Positions 1 to 11,409 of a stretch of 64,000 nucleotides of DNA are shown here, one piece after another. The stretch lies in the NCBI GenBank assembly GCA_033220425.1, contig CM065651.1, forward strand, positions 62,001-126,000. The letters are read 5' to 3'. A program made the translations under genes and the position numbers. Source of the DNA: Lepraria neglecta (Eukaryota > Ascomycota > Lecanoromycetes > Lecanorales > Stereocaulaceae). Numbering within the stretch: the stretch's first letter is position 1; each line of letters opens with the position of its first letter. The notes under the pieces were generated by a model that saw only the letters and a program-made list of their open reading frames with translations, was not told the DNA's origin and did not search any database.

Positions 1-408
1 GTTACTATATAAGTACTAAGGCGGAGCTACTAGCTCTATCTGAAATAGCTAGGCAGACGCTTTAATAGAAACGATTTTTCGCTAGTATTAAATTTAATAC
101 CTAATAATAACTCGTTATATATTACGATAATAAGTAAACTCTAGGACTAATATAATCTGAAACTCCAAGGCCTTCAACGCGTCTACGGTATATAGATATA
201 TATAGATACTGGCTTAGGCAGGAAATCTAGGAAAAACGGGTTACAGCCTTATAGATTCCTACGGCCGATATGCTAGTAGATGGCCTTACCAAAGCTTTGC
301 CAATTCAAAAACACTAAAACTTCATCAAACTCCTTAATATAGCCGATATTTCAACCCTTATTATGTGATTTTTATAGTCTAATCGTATTAGCGCTCAAGC
401 TAGGGGGG
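1..408 (+). pseudogene. Ty1/copia pol 3' end (RNase H C-terminus), RIP-damaged
   Basis: Translating with stops read through gives the copia RNase H signature ISTKAELLALSEIA near positions 14-50 and the C-terminal motif ADMLVDGLTKALP near 268-305, typical of the last 100 residues of Ty1/copia polyproteins. Several TAA/TAG codons interrupt the frame and fit RIP of Gln and Trp codons. The 5' part of the element lies outside the window. A six-G polypurine tract (403-408) directly precedes the LTR start, which fixes the orientation as plus. Confidence 0.8.
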
Positions 409-584
409 TGTATTGTATACTATTTGCTATTTTCCTTTGCCATTTTCCTTTATTACTATTTCTTTGTTAATATTCTAGCGTCTTCTACTATTTAACACTC
501 TATTATATATATTAGGAGCCTTATTCCATAGATTCTGGCTCCTTAGGCTGTTCACATTCATAGATCTTATTGATATCTTGCAAC
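409..584 (+). repeat. copia 3' LTR (end uncertain)
   Basis: TGTATTGTATAC begins immediately after the polypurine tract GGGGGG, as expected for a 3' LTR. The far end is placed near CTTGCAAC (578-584) because such LTRs end in short inverted repeats of their start; no second LTR is in the window, so this end is a guess. Confidence 0.5.
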
Positions 585-899
585 GCTTATACTATAGCGA
601 CATTAAGCCTCCTATTAAGAAGGTAGATATATTAAGGAATAGTCCTATAAATTATCCGCCTCCGCTATCTGAGAAACTAGAGGTACTAGATATCGCCGAG
701 ATTAGCGCTACTATATTCTATATATATAAAAGGAACTAAAAGAAGTATAATATCTAATACTTCTCTATAATAATAGCTGAGTTAGAGAAGGCTATCTAGA
801 ATAGATCTATACTAGACTAGATCTATAAGATATCGAAAGCAACGAAGAGGATAGTCAAGTAGAAGCTTCCCCGGGAATACTATAATCTTATTAACGTCT

Positions 900-1535
900 T
901 TAATCGGAGCAAAGTAAAGGAACTCCTACTATATTAGTTATATAATTATAAGATCAAGATAGAACCTGGAAAGAAACCCCTTTAAAGTCGCTTATATTTA
1001 ATATCTAGATTTAAGCTCTAAAAGGTAAAGGAGTATTTAGACAATAACCTTAAGAAGGGCTTTATCTTATCTAGTATAGCGCTCTATATATCGCTAGTCC
1101 TATTTATCTAAAAGTATAATAGAAGTCTCCGTTTCTATATCGACTATCGGAAACTTAATACCCTTACGATTCGGAACCGCTATCCTATACCGCTTATCGA
1201 GGAAATATTTACTTATATTATCAGATATAAATACCTTATAAAGCTAGATATTATTGCCGCGTTCAACAAGCTCCGTATATATTCGGATAGCGAAGATCTT
1301 ACGATGTTTACTACCTTATTCGAAGCGTTTAAATACTATATTCTACTATTTGGCCTAACTAATAGACCTGCGTCCTTCTAGTACTATATAAATGATACCC
1401 TCTTCGACTACCTGAACGATTTCTACTAGGTCTATCTAGATAATATCCTAATCTATAGCAAGACGGAAAAAGAGTATAAGTAATATATACGAAAGGTCTT
1501 ACTGAAGCTTCGGGAGGCGAGACTACAGGCTGATA
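900..1535 (+). pseudogene. Gypsy reverse transcriptase domain
   Basis: The reading passes through KIKIEPGKKPL, then RFYIDYRKLNTLTIRNRYP and IKLDIIAAFNKLRI, the standard fingers and palm blocks of Gypsy RT. The catalytic block reads VYLDNILIYS (about 1426-1455), so the second Asp of the YxDD motif is Asn, a G-to-A change in a TpG context. The thumb ends at RLQAD (about 1520-1534), where the sequence jumps to RNase H. Confidence 0.8.
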
Positions 1536-1536
1536 T

Positions 1537-1905
1537 CCGATTACGTTAATAGCGGTATCCTATCCCAAGCTAACGATGACGGAGTCCTTTATCCAGTTAT
1601 ATTCTATAGTAAGAACCTACTATCTACGGAGTATAACTATAAGATCTACGATAAGAAGCTACTTGCAATCGTCCGCTACCTAGAATACTAGCGTCTTGAA
1701 TTAGAATTAACTAATATCCCTATCCAAATATTTACTAATTATAAAAGCCTTAAATATTTTATATAGATAAAGGAGCTAATACGCCGTCAAGCTCGATAGA
1801 TAGAGAAATTAGCTAATTTCAACTTCAAAATTATATACTAGAGTAGTAAATCTAATAGCAAAGTAGACGCCTTAACGCGTATACTAAACTTAGTTTCTAC
1901 TAATA
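1537..1905 (+). pseudogene. Gypsy RNase H domain
   Basis: The reading [20 protein letters not shown], followed by [13 protein letters not shown] and IQIFTNYKSLKYF, is the Gypsy RNase H pattern. It starts one frame off the upstream RT. The roughly 0.2-kb connection segment normally found between RT thumb and RNase H is missing, so a deletion joins the two at about 1534-1540. It ends in KVDALTR, the usual end of the domain. Confidence 0.75.
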
Positions 1906-2149
1906 ACTAAGATAAGCGTTAAAAGTATTAATACCGTGCTCTACTATCTCTAGAGTATTTTTAGAAATTCTCTAAGGATAGAGACCTTAAAGAGGGGGGT
2001 AGTAGTAATAATACTATATTAGATGAATAGATCAACGCGATAGCTGATAAAGACTTACCTCTATACGTAAGGGTAGTACTAGTAAATAAGAAAGACGACG
2101 ACTATAGGTATATCCGTAATACCTTCGCGAAGGATCCGTCTTAGATATT

Positions 2150-2850
2150 CGAGATAGTTAACCTATATTATCACTCTAGTTATAATAATATACTCTTCTA
2201 TAAGGATCGTCTTTAGATTCTAGTAATAGCTAAGCTCTATACGGACCTAATCAAGGAAAGCTATAACTAACCCGTATATAGCTATCCTAGTAGAAATAGA
2301 ACGCTTAAGTTAGTAAAGAGATAGTTCTACTGGCGTAGTATAAAGGATAAGATCGCGCGCTATATCTGTAATTACTATATCTACTAACGAAGCAAGGCCC
2401 CTCGAGACCAATATAATAGGCTACTATAGACTTTACCGGTACCGGAGTAACGCTAGTAAGATATCTCTATAGACTTTATTACTGGACTTCCCGTCTCGGA
2501 AGGGTATAATACTATATATACTATCGTGGATCGGCTTTCCAAAGAGCGCTACTACGCTCTATATATTATAACCGATTAAGGTACGTCTACGGAAGCTATA
2601 GTCGATATTCTAATAAGATATATCTTCCGCTCGTATAGTCTTCTAGAGTTAATTATCTCCGATCGAGGACTATAGTTCGTATTACTAGTATATAAGGTAC
2701 TATATTAGCGACTAAAGATTAATATTAAGCTATCTACGGTATTCTATCCGGAAACTAACGGTTAGACGGAATAGGCTAATTAAGACGTCGAGCGTTACCT
2801 AAGAACGTATTACTCGTATATATAAGATGATTGGGTCCGATTTCTCCCTA
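2150..2850 (+). pseudogene. Gypsy integrase, truncated
   Basis: Recognisable blocks are DISIDFITGLPVSEGYNTI (first catalytic Asp region, about 2460-2510), IISDRGL (second Asp, about 2653) and STVFYPETNG followed by TE*AN and ERYLRTY (third catalytic residue region, about 2733-2810). The reading stops at about 2850, before the C-terminal GPY-like part, where an unrelated element begins. All frames carry RIP stops. Confidence 0.78.
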
Positions 2851-2851
2851 T

Positions 2852-3200
2852 CATCGCGCTTTCCCAAAAGTTGCTAGGAAATCCCGAGTTACCGAGCGCG
2901 CCGATAGGGCTAACAGTTACGTTTAGCGGAATCAGCAACTTAATATTACTAATAGTATCAAATCAGCTCGATCTGCAACTCAATACTGCTAATTTAACGA
3001 TGTTAGGTTAGTTAGCAATTAGATATTGCTGTTAGTATAATATATAACCAATTAGCAATTAGATATTACTGTTAGTATATCTAACTAATTAGTAATTAGA
3101 TGTTACTATTAGTATAATGTCTAACTAATTAGCATGTCTATTATGTATTTAGCTAGCTATTAGCTCAATTAATAAGATAACGCTACTAATATATAGCTAC
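2852..3200 (+). mobile_element. one-ended remnant of a TIR element related to 56622-57246
   Basis: The sequence starting at 2852 (CATCGCGCTTTCCCAAAAG) is the same 19-bp terminal sequence that bounds the complete element at 56622-57246, and it interrupts the Gypsy integrase at 2850. The following 40 bases also resemble the other copy (GCGCGCCGATAGGGCT against GACGCGCGGATAGGGCT). No opposite terminus was found downstream, so the right boundary is arbitrary. Confidence 0.6.
3011..3135 (+). repeat. tandem repeat, about 37-40 bp x 3
   Basis: Three head-to-tail copies of a unit built on TTAGCAATTAGATATTGCTG start near 3012, 3052 and 3089, with a partial fourth. They differ mostly by C/T and G/A. 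The complete relative at 56622 carries a comparable but different ~42-bp subterminal minisatellite. Confidence 0.7.
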
Positions 3201-4083
3201 CAGTTTTCTTTTATTATAATTGATTACTTCTTATATAGTCTATATATTTCTACTAATTAGTAGCTATATATCTTCTATACAAGATGTAAATAGATAGTCG
3301 AATCTAAATAAAGTCTTCTATATATATAATCCGTTTAAAATATAGCTACTACTAATAGCTCCTTTAGTATATAAAAGCTTGTTATTAGTAATATTAATAT
3401 AAATTTAACTCGCGCTTATACTAATCCTTCTTTAACTTCTTTACGGGTTATTTAACTACGCTTTCCTCGATTCTATAATAATCTATTATCCGCTAATCTA
3501 AGTATATCTTCTACTCCTTATAATTTAAGTAAATAACTAAAATAGAGAGTTGCGACGCCTAGTTACTAAACTATTAGCGGCACCTGGCAAAACTCTAGTA
3601 GATTAGAAGTATATATATTTCGCCCTTTTTTATCCTTGTCTAATTAGTATCCGACTTAGGTTTTATACTATCCGAGTAGTATCTAACTCGGTTTTACTCT
3701 ATCTAAGTAGTATCTAACTCAGGTTTTATACTATCCGAGTAGTATCTAACTTAGGTTTACTCTATTTAAATCGGATAAATATTTAGCTAGACGTTTCTTA
3801 ATATTTCTTCTTGTAGTTTATAGTCTTATTACTATTATTTTAGTAAAGTATTACTATAGATACTTAATATCTAACGAATTTACTCTCTATCTTCCTCGAT
3901 AGACTTTATATATAATACCGCGAGCTTAATAACCTCCCTACTCCTTAGCTTACCGAAGTACCCGAATATTAGTAATATACAAGAGCCGTAGACTCGATAC
4001 TAAAGTAAGTAAATATTATATACGTAAGACGCTATATAGCCTACTAATATAATATAGCTATAATTAAATATACCGAAGAGAGG
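3200..4083. other. AT-rich, unassigned; contains a GAGT/CGGATA-type minisatellite
   Basis: No coding family is recognised. From about 3645 to 3775 a unit containing ATCCGAGTAGTATCTAACTC and then TTTTAC recurs about three times with RIP-type differences. Related TCGGATA-bearing motifs occur near 31430, 35430, 54550 and 56520. Confidence 0.45.
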
Positions 4084-4088
4084 ATTAA

Positions 4089-4524
4089 TATTACGATTAG
4101 GAAACATAATTAGGGATGCGCTCAAGGAGCGTAGCGCCCGTCATGGTCCGAGTCGGCGAATTAGTATCCGACTCGGATAGGACCCTGAAAGCTTGGCATG
4201 TTAAGCGATGAGCGTAGGGAGCGCAATAAGCGCAGTGCGACCAATGCGATCAGGAATGCTTGGTATGGATTTCGTATATCTATATATACGGAGCACTACT
4301 TACTACTTGGAGTGTCGTGCTCAACTTGCTTTATACTTGCTATTCAATTATTTACTATATACGATAGATCTCTTAGGCTAGGCACTAAATATATATTATC
4401 TAATTATATACCAGACCCGCTTAGTATTACTAGAAGCCTACTTTATACTCTTGTCTTATTATACCTCCATCCCTATTAAGAATCAATCTATATACGATAT
4501 ATAGTACGTAACGTATTCGTAACA
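4089..4524 (+). repeat. 5' LTR of chromovirus A (436 bp)
   Basis: Starts TATTACG (ancestrally TGTTACG) and ends CGTAACA, giving inverted LTR termini. It contains a perfect hairpin (4147-4177) and short GAGCGCAATGAGCGC-type repeats near 4205-4255. The interrupted 3' LTR is about 60 bp longer because those short repeats are expanded there. Confidence 0.88.
4147..4177. repeat. perfect 10-bp inverted repeat (hairpin) in LTR
   Basis: TCCGAGTCGG (4147-4156) and CCGACTCGGA (4168-4177) are exact reverse complements with an 11-base spacer. The same structure recurs, partly mutated, at about 10331-10361 and 58727-58757 in the LTRs of the same family. Confidence 0.8.
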
Positions 4525-4539
4525 CTTTGAGTACCCTTA

Positions 4540-5700
4540 AGGATAAATACTATACTAAGAAACCCTAGGGTATCTACCCTAAGCTCCTTAGGAGGAGGAA
4601 GCGGATAATAACGCCTAACTATTAATAAAGGACTTAGTAGATATATTAAGATAGCCTAGCCTAACTTATACTACGAAGAGAGAGATAAGCTCGAGGGATA
4701 GCTATCCTAGGTATTACTTTACTTAAAGTTCTAAGGAGACCTTATACCTATATAATAATATCCTATCTTTACTATTACTTATTTATATAGAAGAGTCTAA
4801 AAGTAGGTTAATCTATTCCTAAAGAAGTATATAGAAGACGACGACGAAGACGGCGAAATCAAATAATAGATAGAGAGTATAGCTATATTTAGACTCGAAA
4901 TCTGCCGTATATTCGGACCGTCTAATAAAGTTAATATAGTAATATAAACTATCTAGTACTTAACTCAGAAGAAGTTGGTATTAGAGTATTCGACTTAGTT
5001 TTAGTAGTATATAGTAAAGACTAACTAGGATAATAATATATTAATAACTATATATTAGAGAGGTCTTAAGGATAATATTAAAGACGAGCTTATAAGGTCA
5101 GGGATTATTATTAATACCTTTAATAAACTAATTAAAGAAGTAATTAAAATTAATGATAAGCTATTTAAAAGGACTATAGAGAAAAGGTATAACGGAGGAG
5201 TCGGCGGAATAGAACGCTCAAGCTTTTTCGCTAAATTAAGGAGCTATTACCTAGGATATAAAGAACGCGACCCCTACGGGTATATATCTATAGAACTAGA
5301 CTTCACGGAGAAGAAAGGTAAATAGGCCTTTAGGGGGCTAGCTAGGGGTAAGAAGTAGTAAAGGGGCAATAAGAAAATACTAAAGTATTATAGCTATAGC
5401 AAACCGGGCTACTTCGCTAGAGACTGCAAGTTAAAAAATATAGTATATTAACTACAGCTAAATGTACTAGAGAAAGTATATACCTAGGACAATATAGACG
5501 GCACGCCTAAGGAGATTCTACTAGTATAGGATAAAGTTGAAGAAGATATTAGTTCCTAGTATAATAGGATAACGTAAGAAGAACTCGATAAAGAATCTAA
5601 AAACAGCGATAACGACTTTATAAGGAAGTTTAATACGTATATTAGGGAATAATATAGGAATAACCTAAATACTAAAGACGGTAGTAAGGCTTAAGAAGAA
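4540..5700 (+). pseudogene. gag of chromovirus A
   Basis: A Lys/Glu-rich gag-like region follows the 5' LTR. Near its end (about 5386-5427) the reading KYYSYSKPGYFARDC corresponds to a CCHC zinc knuckle in which two Cys and the His have become Tyr and only the last Cys survives. The capsid part is recognised by co-linearity with the same region in G (48250-49120) and H (59190-60090), not by a motif. Multiple TAG/TAA codons occur. Confidence 0.75.
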
Positions 5701-6319
5701 AAGTCTAAGTAGGATTAGGAAGAAAGTAAAATAGATCTAGAGTAGAAAGAAGCCCTTAGTATATTAGAAGCTAAATAGGAAGAAATACGACTACTAAGAA
5801 GGATAATATCTAAAACTACTATATCTAAGGAAGAAGAAGAAAGCTCTAAGGAATATATATAGCTAGACTATCGGATAGATCGGAATTACTAAGGTCACAA
5901 GAGTATACTATAGGAAGAATATATATCGCTTTACTACGTATAGTATAGTACGCCGAGAAATATAGCTAAGGGACTAATAAGAATACTACCCTACGGATAT
6001 AGCTATTACTACGAATATAAGGAAAACGGATATCTATAGTACCTCGCGACGAAAAGAATATACTAATACTTCCTAGGATACGATAAGGAATAGTTAAAGA
6101 GAGTTATTTATAAATTAAATAATAACCTAAGCGCTAGAGAATACTATTTAATAGAATAGTACGCCTATCTATATAATAACTACGAGAAGTATATATAATT
6201 AAAGTTAAAGGTAGGGTTCCTACTCCTATAAATAGGAAAAGAGTAATCCTTTATAGTAGGGGTAGCTATAAGGATATCAATATATTAACCCCTAAATAAT
6301 ATCTATATTCCGCGCAATA

Positions 6320-9300
6320 TAATATATATATAAAGATATCGGTAATTATTAATAGACAGCGGATCGTTGCGATAATAGATTCTAGAGCTACTAGAAACTT
6401 TATTTCGCGAGACTTAGTATAATCGACTAGATTACTAACCCGAAAGAAATTACGATAGTATAATCTTTAGATAGCTAATAGGTTAATACTATTAATAGGA
6501 AAGGTAGACGAAGAGATATATTCGCTATCTATTATAATTTAGTACTACTATAAGGAGATTACCTTTAATATTATTAGGATAGCTACTTATTATATAATTT
6601 TAGGAATACCTTAGTTAAAGAAGTATAACCTAATAATTAATTAGGCTCGAGGAGTACTCAAGATAGATTAATCCGGTAATATCACCAGGATTATATCTAT
6701 ATATTAGCAGTGTTTAATAGTAGATAAGAAGTTGAACCGAAGACCGGTCGAGGTATATATTACCTTAGCTTCGTACAAGGACGGTACTAAAAGGTAGTCC
6801 GACTCTATAGTTACTAGTAAAGATTAGTAGGATAATAAAGTAAGAGATAAGGGAGGAACTAATATACCCTCTATCCCTTAGGAATATAGTAAATAGGTAT
6901 ATTTATTCGAGGAAGAGACGAATATAGAAGTATTACCTAGGTACTAGCTATAGGATTATAAGATCGAACTCGAACCTAGTAAACAGCCGATATTTAGACC
7001 TATTTACGTATTATTAGAAAAGGAACTTAAGGTACTTTATAGATATATTAACGAGAACCTTAAAAAGGGATTTATTCGGGAATCCAAATTACTAGTAGAT
7101 TATCTAATCCTCTTTATACTAAAGAAGGACGGAAGCTTAAAACTATATATTAACTATCGAAAGTTAAATAATATTATAATCAAGAATAGATACCCTTTAC
7201 CTAATATTAGTAAGCTATAGGATTAGCTCGGGAAAGCAAAGATATTCACTAAACTGGATCTTAGAGGTATATATAATCTAATTCGGATAAAGGAAGGCGA
7301 AGAGTAGAAAACTACCTTCCGAACAAGATATAGCTACTATAAATATCTAGTAATACCGTTTAGACTTACTAACGTACTAGTAACCTGCTAAGTATTTATT
7401 AATAACGTTATACGAGTATACTTAGATCGAATAGCGATAGTATACCTTAATAATATACTAATTTATTCTAAAAACAAGGAAGAATACGTTATATATATAT
7501 AGGACGTCCTCGGATACCTATTATAAGCGAGACTTCTCCTTAAACTAGAAAAGTGCGAGTTTTATCGATAGTTAGTAGAATTTCTAGAATTTATAGTTAG
7601 TATAGAAGGTATTAGTATAAGCCTAGAGAAAATTAAGGCTATTACTAAATAGCCTATACTATAGGACGTTAAAGTAGTATAAAGCTTCTTAGGATTCGCT
7701 AACTTTAATAGGAAGTTTATCGAGGGCTATTTAAAGAAAATACTACTACTAACGGATATTATAAAGAAGGATATCGGATTTATATAGAGGAAAGACTAAT
7801 AGAAATCATTTAACACGTTAAAAAGAGTATATATAGATCTACTAGTACTCTATACCTTTCAGGCTAACGAACCGGCCCGTATCAAAATAGATACCTCGGA
7901 TCTTGTAATTAGAGTATACCTATATTAAATGAAAGACTAAAAGTAGTATCTAGTTACCTATTATTTAAGGAAGATATTAGTAGTAGAATAGAACTATAAT
8001 ATATATAATAAAGAACTATTTACTATAGTTTATATATTATAAAACTAGTAAGTATATATAGAGAGCTACTCGGATCTAACTATCTTTATAGATTATAAGA
8101 ATCTTCTTAACTTTATAACGACGAAGGAGCTAAATAGAAGATAAGTTTAATAGTTAGAGCTATTAGGTTAATATAAATTCAAGATAATCTATACCCTAGG
8201 AAAAGATAATAGTTAAGCGGATACCCTTAGTAGGTAATCGGACTATATAGAGTAAAAGAATATTATAGAACGACTAATCCTAAAGAAAGAAGCGGACGGA
8301 TCATTAGTACTATACTAGGTATTAGCTATAACCCTTCGTATAACGGGACCTAATATAACTAATAGGATTATAAAGGCCTACGAAAACGATACATTCGTAA
8401 TAACCCTAAGGAAGGATTAGCTAGATACTATATTACTTAAATACTAGGAGAAGATTTATCTATCTAAATAATATACCGAAGAAGTAATTAGGGATTACTA
8501 TAATAACCCTTTATAAGGTTACCTAGAGGTTTCTAAAATAATAGAACTCCTAGAACGAGGGTATATAGCGCCGAAGCTTCGGGCGCGTGTTAAACAATAT
8601 ATCAAAGAATATATCTAATACTAGTAGAATAAGTCTATATAATATACTAGATATAGACAAATACAATTTGCGCTAGTCCTAGAATTACTATAGGACGATA
8701 TTATAATAGACTTTATAGTTAAACTATTACTATTAAAGGATCTAGCTACGTAAGATACCTTCGATTCGATTATAGTCATTATAGATAAACTAACAAAGTA
8801 TACTATTATAGTACCTTTTAAAGAAATCTATAAAGTAGATTAGCTAGCGTTTATACTATTAGATAGGCTAATTAGAGACTATAGTATACTAAAATCGATT
8901 ATATCGGATAGAGATAAGCTCTTTATATTAAATTACTAGAAGACGCTTATTAGAGTAATCGGAATAAAACTAAGAATATTAATAGTATACTATCTGTAGA
9001 TAGATAGATAAACGGAACGTACGAATTAAACGATAGAAGTATACCTTAGATACTATATTAACTAGAAATAAAATAACTAGGTATCGCTACTTCTAATAGT
9101 ATAACTAGTATATAACGATAAGATATCGGATATAATAAAGCTAATACTATTCTTTACTAATTATAGAAAGAATATAAATATATTTCTATAACCTAGAGAG
9201 GGACCTAATATAGAAAAAGCCTTAGTTAAAGTAGAAGAGCTAAAGAATTTATATAAGGATATATAAAGGTCCATTAAAAGCTTAAATAATAAGTTAAAGG

Positions 9301-9725
9301 AATAGATTAATAAGAAAAGAAAGAATATTCCTTAGCTAAAAGAGGGGGATAAAGTATACCTACTAATAAAAAATATAAGAATAACGAGACTAAGTAAGAA
9401 ACTAGATTACGTTAAGGTTAGCCTATTCTTAATTAAATAGTTAAAAGGACTAGTTAACTATAAACTCTAACTACTACTTAACGCTAAGGTATATCCGGTA
9501 TTTTATATCTTACTCTTAGAGCTAGCGGACTCTAATACGCCGCTATAAGAGATATTCTATTATAATATTAAAGAAGAAATAGAGTTTAAGGTTAAGAGGA
9601 TTCTAAATTAGGTCGATTAGAAATATCTAGTTAAATAGAAAGGGTATAACTATACCGAAAATACCTAGAAACTACTCAGGAATCTTATAAACTGCTAGGA
9701 ACTTCTATAAGAGTTCCGGGAGCGT
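6320..9725 (+). pseudogene. pol of chromovirus A: protease-RT-RNase H-integrase-chromodomain
   Basis: Protease: VAIIDSRATRNFI with the active site DSGA changed to DSRA (Asp codon at 6378). RT: NYRKLNNIIIKNRYPLP, FTKLDLRGIYNLIRI and VYLNNILIYS (about 7443-7470), both catalytic Asp residues changed to Asn. RNase H: about 7870-8230, with IYTLGKDNS near its end. Integrase: DDIIIDFIVKL (about 8695) and IISDRDKLF (about 8900). C-terminal chromodomain at about 9585-9715 (KVKRILN, YLVK*KGYNYTENT), which places the element among the chromoviruses. Frame is largely maintained apart from RIP stops. Confidence 0.88.
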
Positions 9726-10287
9726 TATAGAAGGAGGACCAATTAGTTCTATCTAGGAAGCCAAACTATTTAGACAAGATATTAAATATCTAATTATTAG
9801 GAACGTTTAGGATAGACTACTAGTCTTCTTCTAACTCCTTAATATTCTATATCTCTCGGTCTATAATCTTCCGCTTTTTATTTTCAAGGTATTTATACTA
9901 TATCTAAAGGCGTATTAGTATAGTCTAAAGACGTATAGACTCTTCTATAGAACGAGCCAACTCTTCGCGCGTAGTTTTTAACTATAACTATACTTCCTTT
10001 CGTTCTATCTTAATATAATATATCTTAAGGGGCGATACTATAAGGTCGTATTTTCTACCGCTGCCTATATAGTTAGAATACCTATCGGATCCTGCACCTA
10101 TCAAGTACTATTTGCCGCTGGCAATATATCGGGAATACGGCCGTATTACGACTTCGGTTAGCTTACTAGCCAGCACCGTTCGGCGGACGGTCGGTTTATC
10201 TAAACGTTTAGTATATCGGGGTAGTATAAAGGATAGATGGTTTCTCGGGACGAGAAATCTAGGAGAGGGAGCTAATATTATAATCAG
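9716..10287 (-). pseudogene. antisense accessory ORF of chromovirus A (degenerate)
   Basis: On the minus strand, from the 3' LTR edge inward, the reading SRFLVPRNHLSF, then SDRYSNYIGSGRKYDLIVSP and the Lys/Glu-rich ENKKRKIIDREIQNIKELEE match the antisense frame seen more intact in B, E and G. All three Cys of the C-x2-C-x6-C motif are Tyr here. The distal end next to pol differs from the other copies, so the left boundary is approximate. Confidence 0.65.
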
Positions 10288-10423
10288 GAAACATGATTAG
10301 GGATACGCTCAAGGAGCGTAGCGCCCGTTATGGTCCGAGTCAGCGAATTAGTATCTAACTCGGACAGGACCCTAAAAGCTTGGTATGTTAAGCGATGAGC
10401 GCAGGGAGCGTAATGAGCGCAGT
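10276..10423 (+). repeat. 3' LTR of chromovirus A, left part
   Basis: Starts TATTATAATCAGG, the RIP-mutated form of TGTTACGATCAGG seen at 58669. It runs to the GCAGT target site (10419-10423), where element B is inserted. Confidence 0.85.
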
Positions 10424-10833
10424 TGTTACGACCCACGTCCGGTCGTTTACCTAACGGTGCGATAACCAGATATAGGTGCGTGCGTCTTATGCTTCTGTAG
10501 GAGAGGAGTTACTCAGGTAGAATGGCAGTCTTTGTAGTTGTAGGTAGTCAATGCGTTCTATATTGATAACTAGTAAAGTATAGTGCAAGGAGTACCAGGA
10601 AGATTAACCAAGTTGAATACACTGTTCCAAACGGTGGGCAGAGCCCCGTATATATAGACATAAGAAATCCTGCCAAGCATCCCATGAGCGTTATGAGCGC
10701 GGGCGCTCATTGCGCTCATCATTCTTGAGCGCTATGAGCGCTGGCGCTCGTTGCGCTCATCGCTTCAGCTACTAGTCCTGTCTGTAGTACCTTGTCCTAC
10801 AGGACAGTCCTGTCAGAACCGATAGTTCTAATA
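10424..10833 (-). repeat. 3' LTR of chromovirus B (left on map), 410 bp
   Basis: Reads TGTTACGACCCACG at the left and GTTCTAATA (ancestrally GTTCTAACA) at the right. The solo LTR at 19626-20035 is the same family in opposite orientation with little RIP. Confidence 0.92.
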
Positions 10834-11409
10834 CTAGCCCCCTCCTCTAGATTTCTCGTCCCGAGAAACTATCCATCCTTTATGCCTCCTCGCCGAAATA
10901 TCTGTTCTAAAGATCCCCTCATCCGTCGTAAAGAACTCTCTAGTAAATTATCTAGGTTTATAATACGTCCTTATACTCTATATACAAAGGGCAATAAGTA
11001 ATACTTAGTAGGCGTCCGTTCAGACCGTTATTCCAACTATATTACTACAGGTAAGAAGTATAACCTAGTTATATCCGTTAATAAGATACGTCGTATTAAG
11101 AAAGTACGCGATAATACTTAGTTAGAAATCAAAGAAACGCAGGCGAAACTTATACGCCTTTAATTATAATTCGACCGAGTTCAGGATAAAGAGAAAAAGT
11201 TAGTTAAGTGCGAGTTACAGAATATCGAGGAGTTAGAGAAGGATAAGGATCTTCCTTCTGATACTCCTGACGATTTAATATTTAACGTCGGCTCCGAGCA
11301 GTTCGACCTCCCCCCCGGCCTAGAGGGCCCTGAGAGTTTCGACTAGTCTTCTCTTGTCTCCGATAAAACTCTTGTAGGCGTTCCCCGTAATTCCCCGCAA
11401 GGTTCCTAA
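10822..11409 (+). pseudogene. antisense accessory ORF of chromovirus B, 196 codons, half Zn-cluster plus Lys/Glu-rich stretch
   Basis: Runs opposite to pol, from the last 12 bases of the LTR to TAA at 11407-11409 near the 3' end of pol. It is 588 nt with no frameshift; the only interruptions are TAA/TAG codons at Gln and Trp positions. The start is ATA here but ATG in the other LTR of this element. Residues 1-20 read IVLILAPSSRFLVPRN. RSDRYSNYITTGKKYNLV occupies the C-x2-C-x6-C site, with Cys turned to Tyr. A Lys/Glu-rich stretch (KEKKLVKCELQNIEELEK) follows, then FDLPPGLEGPESFD. Copies of identical length in E and G argue for a real gene. Function unknown; DNA or nucleoprotein binding is only inferred from the motif. 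Confidence 0.72.

Larger units (their letters stand above)
590..2850 (+). mobile_element. Gypsy retrotransposon fragment (pol only), internally deleted
   Basis: A plus-strand Ty3/Gypsy pol remnant without visible LTRs. Order: reverse transcriptase (about 900-1530), RNase H (1540-1900), integrase zinc region (about 2150-2400) and integrase core (2400-2850). It ends abruptly after DDWVRFLP of the integrase at 2850, where a terminal-inverted-repeat element starts. It differs from the six chromoviruses of the window in sequence. TAG/TAA stops are frequent at expected Trp and Gln positions, so it is RIP-damaged. Confidence 0.8.

Noticed and set aside
3011-3135. CRISPR-like array
   Set aside because: Only three units, no unique spacers, fungal context; ordinary minisatellite.
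4198-4479. 93-codon frame inside the 5' LTR of chromovirus A
   Set aside because: Lies wholly within the LTR; related LTRs are in different frames after repeat expansion.
10112-10300. 62-codon plus-strand frame at the end of chromovirus A, and its counterpart at 53804-53989
   Set aside because: Mirror images of the antisense accessory ORF; the conserved reading with Zn motif is on the minus strand there.
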